DNA of 37,017 bases, taken from CAZCQP01 sp964500895 (lineage in GTDB: Bacteria; Bacillota; Clostridia; Lachnospirales; JAISER01). Each line of letters opens with the position of its first letter. Within the stretch, counting starts at the first letter, position 1. The notes under the pieces were generated by a model that saw only the letters and a list, made by a program, of their open reading frames with translations, made no database searches and had not been told where the DNA came from. The stretch covers positions 1-37,017 of the forward strand of contig CAZCQP010000029.1 of NCBI GenBank assembly GCA_964500895.1, given 5' to 3'. This document shows, one piece after another, positions 1 through 7,647 of this stretch. A program made the position numbers and the translations under genes.

Positions 1-476
1 TCACTGTCGGAATTGACTTCAAAGTCTATCTTCCACTGGCCTTCAATGCGCTTTAAGTGCAGCAGGGATAAGTTCAGGCACCCGTTTTCAAGGCTGCGGC
101 CGGTAGCAGGTCCGTATTGGCTAAAGCCCAGATTGTTGCCCTTATACCGTAACCGGCGGAAGATTTTGTAGTAGTCATCATTCACTTTGTATACAATGAT
201 GTTTTCAATGTCTGCTTTTAAATTAGGGAAAGCAGCCGTAAAGTTAATCACCTGCCGCACCAGTTCGTCTGAGGATTCAAACTGGATGCGGTTTTGTTTG
301 TAATACTCCACATTTTCTGTGTAGAAGTCATAAATCATACCAATCATCTTATAATCGTAAATTAAGCCTGTTAATGCACGGATAAACAAGCGGGCGTCTT
401 CCTTGTTGCAAATGTCTTTGTGGTAGACGATTTCCGTCAGTTCATCCACTTTATCCATAAAAGCATCTGATAACAT
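1..476 (-). CDS. SnoaL/NTF2-like protein, 3' end cut by window edge
   Basis: The start is the ATG at 476, preceded by AGGAGGAATGGCCC. About 158 codons are visible without a stop before the left edge, so only some 20 residues are probably missing. The protein shows the pattern shared by the three genes upstream of it: an N-terminal helical part, an IYDFY segment, an AFPN segment and a YGPATGR motif, followed by a C-terminal strand ending in a G-x-W-K turn. This pattern fits SnoaL-like/NTF2-fold small-molecule enzymes (cyclases, isomerases, hydratases), which bind a substrate in a cone-shaped pocket. It is the fourth and last visible SnoaL-like gene of the HisD/TRAP operon, 16 bp after its neighbour. 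The fold is likely; reaction and substrate are unknown. Confidence 0.75.
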   Translation of the reverse strand, partial: MLSDAFMDKVDELTEIVYHKDICNKEDARLFIRALTGLIYDYKMIGMIYDFYTENVEYYKQNRIQFESSDELVRQVINFTAAFPNLKADIENIIVYKVNDDYYKIFRRLRYKGNNLGFSQYGPATGRSLENGCLNLSLLHLKRIEGQWKIDFEVNSDS

Positions 477-492
477 GGGCCATTCCTCCTCT

Positions 493-1062
493 CTATGCTT
501 CTTCCGTGGTGGCGGTTGGTTGCAGGGGTTCCACTGGGTCTGGGGTCAGCGTTTCGTTAATGGCATCGGAGCTTTCAATGACCCATTCGTCAATAATCCG
601 CCAGCGGCCTTCCACTTTTTCCACACGGCATTCACAAATAGACACGCAAACTTTTCCGTCACGCATCAGGGTTTTGCCTGTTGGGGGGCCAAATTTGCTA
701 TAGCCTTTGTTCGTGGCGTTAAACCGGGTGGTTTGCCCGAAGCTATAGCCGTTTTCTTCGTCCCCTTCCACAAAAATGTCTACAAACTCGCAAATACGGT
801 CTGGGAAAGACTGCATAAACCCTAATGTACCGGCCACCACGTAATCGGCGCCAACCTTTACGGAGCCGCCGCCCCCATAACAGGTGGTGGCATCGCAGTA
901 GAATTTATGGATGGCTCCCGGGCACTTGTACTGCCAAATCCACCGGGTATAGTTCTCGAAAAGCTCTGCCAGTTCTTCCGGCAGCTCTAAGCGGCATTGC
1001 CGGACAAATTCCTCAATTTTACGCCGGGCATCCACTTGATCGGTAATGGACATTTCAATCAT
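493..1062 (-). CDS. SnoaL/NTF2-like protein
   Basis: This 189-residue cytosolic protein has the same layout as its neighbours: an FENYTRWIWQYK helix, an IHKFY segment, a SFPD segment, a FGPPTGK motif and a GRWRI strand near the C-terminus. The ATG at 1062 is chosen over an in-frame ATG at 1098 because AAAGGAAG lies about 9 bp before it; the longer form would also run back towards the preceding gene's end. The acidic, proline-rich tail after about residue 175 is not shared with its paralogues. It lies 28 bp after the third SnoaL-like gene and is transcribed with the TRAP transporter. SnoaL-fold assignment is by motif pattern only, and no catalytic residue can be named safely. Confidence 0.78.
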   Translation of the reverse strand: MIEMSITDQVDARRKIEEFVRQCRLELPEELAELFENYTRWIWQYKCPGAIHKFYCDATTCYGGGGSVKVGADYVVAGTLGFMQSFPDRICEFVDIFVEGDEENGYSFGQTTRFNATNKGYSKFGPPTGKTLMRDGKVCVSICECRVEKVEGRWRIIDEWVIESSDAINETLTPDPVEPLQPTATTEEA

Positions 1063-1090
1063 GTTCCTGCGCTTCCTTTCTGTATGTAGT

Positions 1091-1615
1091 TTAACCAAGC
1101 ACCCGTTGATAGGCGCTGTTGCTGCGCATACTGGCTTCCTTTGCCACCCGCCATTTGCCGTCTACAAACTCAATCCAGCATTCGCACATTTCCAAATCTT
1201 CATAAGGCCGGTACGCTTCAGTGCCCCCGGGGCCGTTGGGCCCTATGCCGTCTGTGCCGGAAGCTTCCGCCCATACCACTTGCCCAAAACGGAAACCATC
1301 CTGGGGGTTACCCACACAATGAATCTCTTCAAAAATCAGTGTCATGTCTGGGGTGCGGGCCAGTGCTCGCAAGGTGTCCAGCACCACATGGTCGGAGCCT
1401 TCCAGGTTGTCGCCCCCGTCCCGCTGTTCTTTTAAGTCATCATAATAGAAGTCGTACACACGGCCCACTTGCTTATGCTTCCAAATGAGCATGGTGTAAG
1501 CTTCAAAAAGGGCCGCAATGTCATCGGGGGTTTCAAATTTGCAGTCCCGAATCACTGCTTCATAACGGGCTCTTTCGGCTAAAATTTCATCGGTGGTCAT
1601 TTCTGTAATTTTCAT
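1091..1615 (-). CDS. SnoaL/NTF2-like protein, motif-divergent copy
   Basis: This 174-residue protein is clearly related to its two neighbours: an FEAYTMLIWKHK helix, VYDFYYDD, a FEEIH strand and a GKWRV strand. It differs at the usual F/YGPATGK motif, which here has become a glycine- and proline-rich GPNGPGG stretch, so its active-site rim may be altered. Its ATG overlaps the stop of the preceding gene in an ATGA arrangement (1612-1615), indicating translational coupling and perhaps formation of a hetero-oligomer, since NTF2-fold proteins usually dimerise. Function is unknown. It could be a catalytic subunit with changed specificity or a structural partner. Confidence 0.75.
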   Translation of the reverse strand: MKITEMTTDEILAERARYEAVIRDCKFETPDDIAALFEAYTMLIWKHKQVGRVYDFYYDDLKEQRDGGDNLEGSDHVVLDTLRALARTPDMTLIFEEIHCVGNPQDGFRFGQVVWAEASGTDGIGPNGPGGTEAYRPYEDLEMCECWIEFVDGKWRVAKEASMRSNSAYQRVLG

Positions 1616-2154
1616 TGGGCCGCCCCCCCGTCTACGGTTGTTTCCGTACAGGTTGTACGAATGTCATCAATGCTGTACATGGCAAATTCCTTCACAATTT
1701 GCCAGCGGCCGTTAATGAACTCCACCGTGGCCATGCTCATGGCAATGCAGGCATCTGTGTTTAAGGCTTTACCTGTGGCGGGGCCGTATATGCTGTAGGT
1801 TTTATTGGTGCCGGACATGGCGTAATAACGCCACAGCTTGTAGCTTTCCCCACGTTTTACCGCAAAGGTGTCCCGCATGGTGATTTGCATATCGGGGAAT
1901 GCGGATGTAAGCTTTAAGGTGTCTTTCATCATGGCATGGGGGCCTTCCAGCAAAAAACCGTTTTCCCGGTAAATTTTCACCTGGTCTGCGTAAATATCAT
2001 AAATGCTGCCCAGCCATTTGTAGTTAAAAATCAATTCGGTGTAAAGTTTAAAATATTCGGCCAGAGAAGCCTCATCATGCACTTGAAGTGCTTTAATGGC
2101 TTCGTCTGTGGCCATCATTTGGTCGTAAATCGCGTCTGCCTTGTACACGGCCAT
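1612..2154 (-). CDS. SnoaL/NTF2-like protein, first of the tandem set
   Basis: This 180-residue protein is the first SnoaL-like gene after the TRAP transporter, 26 bp downstream of dctM. Visible pattern: FKLYTELIFNYK helix, IYDIY segment, AFPD, YGPATGK motif at about residues 130-136 and GRWQI strand. An AAAGGCGG ribosome site lies 8 bp before the ATG. The pattern matches SnoaL-like ester cyclase/NTF2 superfamily enzymes, which catalyse aldol-type cyclisation, isomerisation or hydration on small cyclic or carbonyl substrates. Being downstream of a transporter and a dehydrogenase, it probably acts on the imported compound or its oxidised product. That is inference. Confidence 0.78.
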   Translation of the reverse strand: MAVYKADAIYDQMMATDEAIKALQVHDEASLAEYFKLYTELIFNYKWLGSIYDIYADQVKIYRENGFLLEGPHAMMKDTLKLTSAFPDMQITMRDTFAVKRGESYKLWRYYAMSGTNKTYSIYGPATGKALNTDACIAMSMATVEFINGRWQIVKEFAMYSIDDIRTTCTETTVDGGAAQ

Positions 2155-2180
2155 GCTGTGTGCCGCCTTTCATGTTAAAA

Positions 2181-3470
2181 TTATATGCGATAACCCAAAA
2201 GCCTTGGTAGGAACAAGGTAAGTTCTGGGATGTATGTAATGAGCAACAGGGCTGCCACCATAATGGCAATCCAGGGCCAGATGGTTTTGTTCAGCACGTC
2301 CAGCCTCACTTTGCCAATCATGCTGGCCATAAACAGGTTTGCACCCAAGGGCGGTGTAACAAAACCGATGGCAAGGTTTACAATGGTGATGATACCAAAG
2401 TGTACCGGGCTGATGCCCACAGAGGTAACAATGGGCAGCAAAATGGGTGTCATTAAAATAATGGAAGCATTGGTTTCCATGAAGGTGCCCATGAACAGGT
2501 ACAGCGCATTGATGAACAGCAGCAAGACAACTTTGCTGGAGGTGATGGACAACACCGTATTGGCCACCATGGTGGGTACGTTTGCCAGAGAAAGAATGCT
2601 GCCAAACCCGCTGGACATACTGATGATGAACATAACTGGTGCAGCCACCACCAGGGAATGTACGGCCAAGTAAGGCAGCACATTCAGCTTTTGTTCCTTA
2701 TAAATAAAGCAGCTAACCACCACACCCACCACACAGCCCAACGCCGCAGATTCAGTGGGGGTTACAATACCGGAATAAATACCGCCCAAGATAATGATGG
2801 GCACAAGCAACGCCGGAATGGCGTCTATAACGATGCTTAATATTTCTTTACCTGTGTAGACTTTGCGCACTTCCGGCTTATAGCCCCTTTTTTTAGAAGA
2901 AAAATAGCAATAGGTGCACAGGGCAGTACCCACCAAAATACCGGCGGGAATACCGGCGGTAAACATAGAGGTAATGGAAACCCCGGCCGTAACCGCATAA
3001 ACCACCATACAAATGCTGGGGGGAATCATGGTGCCAATGGTGCCGGAGGATGCCACCATGCTGGTAGCATAAGCCCGGTCATAACCGCTGCCTACCATTT
3101 CAGGAATCATCAGCATACCGATAGCGGCCACTGTGGCAGAACCGGTGCCGGAAATGGCGGCAAATATCATACAGGCAATGATCGCCACAATGCCAATGCC
3201 CCCGGTCATGTTACCGAACGTAATTTTAGCCACATTCACCAAGCGGCGAGAGATGCCCCCTCTTGCCATAATGTCGCCGGCAAAGGTGAACAAGGGGCAG
3301 GCCACCAGCAAATAGGAGTTAAAGCCGCCAGTAGCCACTTTTGTAAAGCTGGGCAGAGAAATGGTGCCAAAAAACTCAGAGGTTACTAAAGAAGCGGCCC
3401 CTAAGCCAATGGCAATGGGCGCCCCCAACAAAATGAGAGACACAAAAACCAGAAATAATACGGCTAGCAT
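2181..3470 (-). CDS. dctM: TRAP transporter large permease (DctM)
   Basis: The 429-residue protein is almost entirely hydrophobic, with about a dozen membrane segments, and has the length typical of DctM. In TRAP systems this subunit is the ion-coupled channel that moves an organic acid delivered by the periplasmic or lipid-anchored binding protein. Its ATG lies inside the end of dctQ (7-bp overlap) and an AAAGGGGGAA ribosome site falls within dctQ, so the two permease subunits are coupled. It is followed by four SnoaL-like genes. Known TRAP substrates are mostly carboxylates or sulfonates; the substrate here is not determined. Confidence 0.95.
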   Translation of the reverse strand: MLAVLFLVFVSLILLGAPIAIGLGAASLVTSEFFGTISLPSFTKVATGGFNSYLLVACPLFTFAGDIMARGGISRRLVNVAKITFGNMTGGIGIVAIIACMIFAAISGTGSATVAAIGMLMIPEMVGSGYDRAYATSMVASSGTIGTMIPPSICMVVYAVTAGVSITSMFTAGIPAGILVGTALCTYCYFSSKKRGYKPEVRKVYTGKEILSIVIDAIPALLVPIIILGGIYSGIVTPTESAALGCVVGVVVSCFIYKEQKLNVLPYLAVHSLVVAAPVMFIISMSSGFGSILSLANVPTMVANTVLSITSSKVVLLLFINALYLFMGTFMETNASIILMTPILLPIVTSVGISPVHFGIITIVNLAIGFVTPPLGANLFMASMIGKVRLDVLNKTIWPWIAIMVAALLLITYIPELTLFLPRLLGYRI

Positions 3471-4111
3471 GATTCTGTTCCCCCTTTACGCGGCTTTCTT
3501 TTATATTTTTCGGCTTCCTGCAACAGTTCTTCCGTTACGCTTTGCCGCAAATCTTCCTTCACATCCTGGGGATAGCAAAAAGTATCAATGGCGCCGGAGT
3601 AATTGCCGTCCAAATCAATAAAAATTTCCCACGAAGCATTGTAGCGCCTTATTTTATAAATTAAATTCTGTACAATGCGCAGGATGGCCAGGCTATAGCC
3701 CACCGGCGCAGCCAAAAACATCCAGTTTTCTGTAACATTCATGGTGCTTGCTTTGCTGCCAAGGGCTGCAATTTTAATAGAATTGGTGATAGCCCCCCGT
3801 AAGAGTACGATTAGCACAGTGAGAAAAATCACTTGAACCGCAATCAACAAAAATTTGCGCACTTTCATCGGCAATAATTTTGTAACAGCTGTAATGGTGA
3901 TGTGGGAATTCATACGCACACCGTAGGCAATTCCAATATAGCAGACCCAAACGTACAAGAATCTGGAGACTTCTTCGCCCCACTGCAAGCCGCCGTTAAA
4001 AACATTACGCAAGGTGATTTGTAATACGATAAGCCCCAGCATTGCAAAGAAAAGAATGCCCCCCAGCAATGCTTCTAAATTAATATCCAGCCATTTGATT
4101 ACTTTTTTCAT
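3464..4111 (-). CDS. dctQ: TRAP transporter small permease (DctQ)
   Basis: This 215-residue protein has four hydrophobic segments and the DctQ-type GLQWGEEVSRFLYVW region near residue 40. DctQ partners DctM in the membrane. I start it at the ATG at 4111, 7-8 bp after AGGAG, rather than at an in-frame ATG at 4132 that has no good ribosome site. The hydrophilic C-terminal tail of about 60 residues is longer than in many DctQ proteins. It overlaps dctM and follows dctP after a hairpin-containing gap. Confidence 0.93.
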   Translation of the reverse strand: MKKVIKWLDINLEALLGGILFFAMLGLIVLQITLRNVFNGGLQWGEEVSRFLYVWVCYIGIAYGVRMNSHITITAVTKLLPMKVRKFLLIAVQVIFLTVLIVLLRGAITNSIKIAALGSKASTMNVTENWMFLAAPVGYSLAILRIVQNLIYKIRRYNASWEIFIDLDGNYSGAIDTFCYPQDVKEDLRQSVTEELLQEAEKYKRKPRKGGTESC

Positions 4112-4137
4112 AAGCCCATCTCCTATTTTCAAAGCCA

Positions 4138-4163
4138 GCAGCCGACCATGAAAGACCGGCTGC
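4138..4163 (-). other. Intergenic hairpin between dctP and dctQ
   Basis: GCAGCCG (4138-4144) and CGGCTGC (4157-4163) form a perfect 7-bp stem around a 12-base loop. No T-run follows, so it is not a standard terminator. In operons where a binding protein is needed in excess over its permease, such a hairpin often protects the upstream message or weakens read-through. That role is inferred from position. Confidence 0.5.
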
Positions 4164-4187
4164 CGGACATAAGGATAAACAAATTAC

Positions 4188-5285
4188 TTAGCTTTGTCTT
4201 GCTGCTTCAACGTAACCTTGAACCTTGTCGTAAGTTTCTTGCCCGCAAAGTTCAATAATGCCTTTAGAGGTTGCAGGCACCATCAGCGCTTTCATTTCCC
4301 CTTTAAATTCATCGGAAGGAACGGTCACTTTCATGCCGTAGTCTGTTTCAAAGGCGGCAACCAAATCGTTCAGCTGTGCTTGGTATGCTTCTTTATGGAA
4401 TTCATAAGAAACTTTCACTGCATCCCGAACAATTTGTTCATCTGCGTCACTTAACGTATCCAGCCAAGCTGCACTGGCCATTAACATATCCATAGAGAAC
4501 ACGTGATTGGTTAAAGTGAGGTACTTTTGCACTTCAAAGAAGGAGAAGTCGTTAATAGTAGGAATACCGCCTTCTTGGCCGTCAATCAGCTTTTGTTGCA
4601 TGGAAACGAACAATTCTGCCCAGTCTACAGAGGTAGGCACAGCACCAACGGAAGACCATGCATCTGCTTGAATGGTGGAGTAGCTGCGCAGTGTAAGGCC
4701 CTTAAGGTCTGCCATGGAAGCAATTTCTTTTTTGCTGTTGGTCAGTTGTCTAAAACCAAGGGCGTAGGCACACATGCCTTCCATGTTCACTTTGCGCCAA
4801 GCTTTGTTAAGGAAATCGCCGCCTTCACCTTCAAGGAAACGGTGGGCATGGGCAAGGTCGTCAAACATGTAATATTGGTCCAAAGTGGCCAGTTCCACCA
4901 CTTGGGTTTCATATGCAAGTGGGTTGGTGGTCCACATGGCGATGTCGCCTTCTTGAATCATTTCGTATACAGAGGTGTATGTACCCAGCGAGCCGCTGTA
5001 ATAGATGTCTGCTGTCATTCTACCGTTGGTGTTGTTTTTCAGTGTTTCAGCAAATAATGCCAGCGCCTGGCCAGTGACAGATTTCTCTGTAACGTCAGTG
5101 GAAATTTTTAATACCATTTCTTCCCCTTCGGTGGCGCTGCCGCCGCTGGTTTCCACAGCTTCTTCGCTGCTTTCTGCGGCTTCGGCCGGTGCAGGGCTGC
5201 TGCTTGCAGCATTTCCGCCACCGCATCCGGTGAAAGCAACTGAAAGTAACATCAGCATTGCAAGCGGTAAAGCAAACTTTTTCAT
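4188..5285 (-). CDS. dctP: TRAP transporter substrate-binding lipoprotein (DctP)
   Basis: This 365-residue solute-binding protein has a lipoprotein signal with lipid-attachment Cys21, followed by a low-complexity Ala/Ser/Glu linker of about 35 residues as is common in Gram-positive lipoproteins. The DctP fold follows from about residue 58. Arg200 in the LTLRSYS segment sits where DctP proteins place the arginine that clamps a substrate carboxylate. I start it at ATG 5285, 8 bp after AAGGAGG; an ATG at 5291 is only 2 bp from that site. It lies 30 bp after the HisD-family gene. The ligand is probably an organic anion, identity unknown. Confidence 0.95.
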   Translation of the reverse strand: MKKFALPLAMLMLLSVAFTGCGGGNAASSSPAPAEAAESSEEAVETSGGSATEGEEMVLKISTDVTEKSVTGQALALFAETLKNNTNGRMTADIYYSGSLGTYTSVYEMIQEGDIAMWTTNPLAYETQVVELATLDQYYMFDDLAHAHRFLEGEGGDFLNKAWRKVNMEGMCAYALGFRQLTNSKKEIASMADLKGLTLRSYSTIQADAWSSVGAVPTSVDWAELFVSMQQKLIDGQEGGIPTINDFSFFEVQKYLTLTNHVFSMDMLMASAAWLDTLSDADEQIVRDAVKVSYEFHKEAYQAQLNDLVAAFETDYGMKVTVPSDEFKGEMKALMVPATSKGIIELCGQETYDKVQGYVEAARQS

Positions 5286-5315
5286 AGTCATATCCTCCTT
5301 ATTTTATATTGCTAT

Positions 5316-6581
5316 TTACAGCCTCCGCAGGCGGATGGCAGCAGATTCAGCATGGGCCATCATACCTTCTTCGGTAGACTGACGCACCACAATGTTGCCT
5401 AAAAGTTCCATGGCTTCCCGGTCTACCCATTGGTGGGTAATCCATTTCACAAAAGCACCCACCCACAAACCACCGGTATAGCGTGCGGCACGGGCTGTAG
5501 GCAATGTATGGTTGGTGCCGGAAACTTTGTCTGCAAAAACTTCTGCGGTTTTTTCACCCAAGAAAGCAGAGCCGTAATTTTTAAGTTTGGAAAGTAACAT
5601 GTGTGGGTAAAGGGTTTGGATTTCAAGATGTTCCGGTGCCCATTCATCGGCCAGCACGCAAGCTTCTTCTAAAGAATCTACCAGGCAAACTTCGCCATGG
5701 TTTTTCCAAGACACACCTGCTGTATCGGCAGTGGCTAGAACGGTTAATTGACGTTCTACTTCTTTAATGGTTTCTTCCCCAATGGCCTGAGAGGTGGTGA
5801 TGAGCATTCCCCGTGCGTTGGGGTCATGTTCCAGCTGGCCTAGAAGGTCTGCGGCCAAAATGTCTGGCTTGGCTGTTTCATCGGCAATAATGAGAATTTC
5901 GCTGGGGCCGGCTTGCAGGTCCAGCCCAACAATGCCGTTTACTTGGCGCTTGGCTTCGGTTACCCATTTGTTGCCGGGGCCTACAATTTTATCCACAGGT
6001 TTAATGGTTTCTGTGCCGTATGCCATGGCGGCAATGGCTTGCACGCCACCCACGCAATACATTTCATCTACGCCGGATAACTGGGCGGCGTAAAGCACGG
6101 CGGGGTGTACTTTGCCGTCTGCACGGGGAGGGGTACAGCCCACAACCCGGGGCACACCGGCAACTTTAGCAGGAATGATGAGCATTTGTGCGGCAGACAA
6201 AATGGGATAGCGGCCGCCGGGAATGTAGCAGCCCACAGCGCTTAACGGAACAATGCGGTGGCCCATATGTATGCCGGGGGTAAATTCTTTTTCAAACTCG
6301 CTTAAAGATTCTCTTTGGGCAATGGCAAAGCTGCGTACCTGGTTCACGCCAAACTTCATGTCTTCCTTTAAAGTAAGAGGAACCTTTTTTTCTGCCTCGT
6401 AAAAATCTTCTTCTGTAATTTTGAGGGCTGATAAGTCCACTTTGTCGAAGGCTTTTGTCATTTCAAACAAAGCCTTGTCGCCGTTGCTGCGGACATTTTG
6501 AATCATTTCTGCTACAGATTCTTGCAGGTTTTGTACTTCTTGGGCACTGACAGGCACCGCTTCCTTTAAATACTTGCGCAT
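5316..6581 (-). CDS. HisD/HpsN-family NAD-dependent dehydrogenase
   Basis: This is a full-length 421-residue member of the histidinol dehydrogenase family, which oxidises a primary alcohol through an aldehyde to an acid using NAD and zinc. The zinc ligands appear conserved as Gln249, His252 (QLEHD), Asp351 and His410 (MMAHAES). The catalytic Glu317-His318 (APEHLE) and the SGTNHTLPT segment are also present. There are no histidine biosynthesis genes around it; it heads an operon with a TRAP transporter. That context resembles HpsN-type enzymes acting on dihydroxypropanesulfonate or related polyols rather than histidine synthesis. The start at 6581 has an AAGGGG site about 8 bp upstream. Family is certain, substrate unknown. 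Confidence 0.9.
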   Translation of the reverse strand: MRKYLKEAVPVSAQEVQNLQESVAEMIQNVRSNGDKALFEMTKAFDKVDLSALKITEEDFYEAEKKVPLTLKEDMKFGVNQVRSFAIAQRESLSEFEKEFTPGIHMGHRIVPLSAVGCYIPGGRYPILSAAQMLIIPAKVAGVPRVVGCTPPRADGKVHPAVLYAAQLSGVDEMYCVGGVQAIAAMAYGTETIKPVDKIVGPGNKWVTEAKRQVNGIVGLDLQAGPSEILIIADETAKPDILAADLLGQLEHDPNARGMLITTSQAIGEETIKEVERQLTVLATADTAGVSWKNHGEVCLVDSLEEACVLADEWAPEHLEIQTLYPHMLLSKLKNYGSAFLGEKTAEVFADKVSGTNHTLPTARAARYTGGLWVGAFVKWITHQWVDREAMELLGNIVVRQSTEEGMMAHAESAAIRLRRL

Positions 6582-6603
6582 TTCAACAACCCCTTATTTT
6601 TTG

Positions 6604-6720
6604 ATTTGATAATGCCGTACATTTTTTCGATATTGTTCAATATACCATGATTGTTACATTACTGTCAATATATTTTTGACATTATCGAATAAATATTTAT
6701 ATTATTCGGCATTATCAAAT
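6604..6720. promoter_or_regulatory. Cluster of four putative IclR-family operator sites
   Basis: Four related 13-bp sites are visible: ATTTGATAATGCC at 6604-6616 (+), TTTCGATATTGTT at 6625-6637 (+), ATTCGATAATGTC at 6690-6678 (-) and ATTTGATAATGCC at 6720-6708 (-). The outer two are the arms of an exact 14-bp inverted repeat. The plus-strand pair is 21 bp apart and the minus-strand pair 30 bp apart, close to two and three helical turns. They flank or overlap both divergent promoters. Binding by the adjacent IclR protein is inferred. Confidence 0.6.
6639..6668 (-). promoter_or_regulatory. Promoter of the HisD/TRAP/SnoaL operon
   Basis: On the minus strand TTGACA (6668-6663) is followed after 18 bp by TATATT (6644-6639). 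Transcription would start near 6632, inside one of the repeated TTTCGATATTG sites, so a bound regulator would be expected to block it. Confidence 0.65.
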
Positions 6721-6727
6721 GTTTAAC

Positions 6728-6756
6728 TTGAACTTTTTGTTCTGCCATGATATGAT
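6728..6756 (+). promoter_or_regulatory. Promoter of the IclR regulator gene
   Basis: TTGAAC (6728-6733) and TATGAT (6751-6756) are separated by exactly 17 bp. The nearest putative operator (6708-6720) ends just upstream of the -35 box, which would allow self-control. The gene starts about 80 bp downstream. Confidence 0.65.
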
Positions 6757-6843
6757 AGAAGCATGTCAATCTATATAAAGGCAAGGTAAAAACAATACGC
6801 CTTTATCCAGCGTCATGGATGACTTTTAGAAAGGATGATGTGT

Positions 6844-7614
6844 ATGACACCATCAAGCAGTGTTAAAAGCATTCAGTCGGTACAGCGTGCCATCAATATC
6901 CTGGAGCTTTTTAACAAACAGGACAACGAGCTTTCACTGGGAGACATTTGCAACGCTACCGGCTTAAAGAAAAGTACCAGCTTTGGCATCTTGCACACAC
7001 TTCTCATCAACGGCTATTTGGATAAAAACCCAAGCAACGGCAAATATACGCTGGGCCATGCATTGCTGACAAAATCCTCTCTGGACTACTCCTTGCTAAG
7101 CAGCCGCCTATCCGAAGTGAGCAAAGAGCATATGTACACGTGTGCTGCCCAGTTTGACTACACGTGCAGTCTGTTTGCCTATTACCGCTTTAAGCTTACT
7201 TGCCTTGACGTGCTTACCCCCAACTCGGCTTACGGGGTGTTCTCTACCTTTTCCGGCAAAAGCCTGGCCTTTCATGCCGCTGCTTCCGGTAAGCTGGCTA
7301 TGGCCCACTGGGACGATGCCGATGTGGAGACGTATGTTGCACACAACGCCCTCACCCCCTACACAGACAAAACCATAACTCAGCCGGAACATCTGCGCCA
7401 GGCGTTGCAAGCCATTTATGCCCAGGGTTATGCGGTGGAGGACGATGAGATTCAAATAGGCATTTACTCTGTGGCTGCACCCATTTTTAACGCAGGAGGC
7501 ATGTTGGTGGGTACATTAAGCCTAACTGGCAGCACGGAAGCTTTGAAAAGGGATACACCCCGCATTATCCCCGCCTTAACATCTGCCACCAAGGCCATTT
7601 CGGCCAACTTATAA
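6844..7614 (+). CDS. IclR-family transcriptional regulator
   Basis: This 256-residue regulator has an N-terminal winged helix-turn-helix (about residues 6-65, with the typical SVQRAINILELF start) and a C-terminal effector-binding domain ending in a VAAPIFN...VGTLSLTG stretch characteristic of IclR. The start is ATG 6844, 8 bp after AAGGA; two earlier ATG codons at 6835 and 6838 overlap that site. It is divergent from the HisD/TRAP operon and upstream of a nitrilase-family gene, and probably controls both by binding the repeats at 6604-6720. Members usually sense a small carboxylate or aromatic acid; the effector is unknown. Confidence 0.92.
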   Translation: MTPSSSVKSIQSVQRAINILELFNKQDNELSLGDICNATGLKKSTSFGILHTLLINGYLDKNPSNGKYTLGHALLTKSSLDYSLLSSRLSEVSKEHMYTCAAQFDYTCSLFAYYRFKLTCLDVLTPNSAYGVFSTFSGKSLAFHAAASGKLAMAHWDDADVETYVAHNALTPYTDKTITQPEHLRQALQAIYAQGYAVEDDEIQIGIYSVAAPIFNAGGMLVGTLSLTGSTEALKRDTPRIIPALTSATKAISANL

Positions 7615-7647
7615 AAGCATTATTTCATAAAAACAGGAGGCCGAATT

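Noticed and set aside
5316..6581. Histidine biosynthesis gene
   Set aside because: No other his gene is present; the neighbours are a TRAP transporter and SnoaL-like genes, which point to catabolism.
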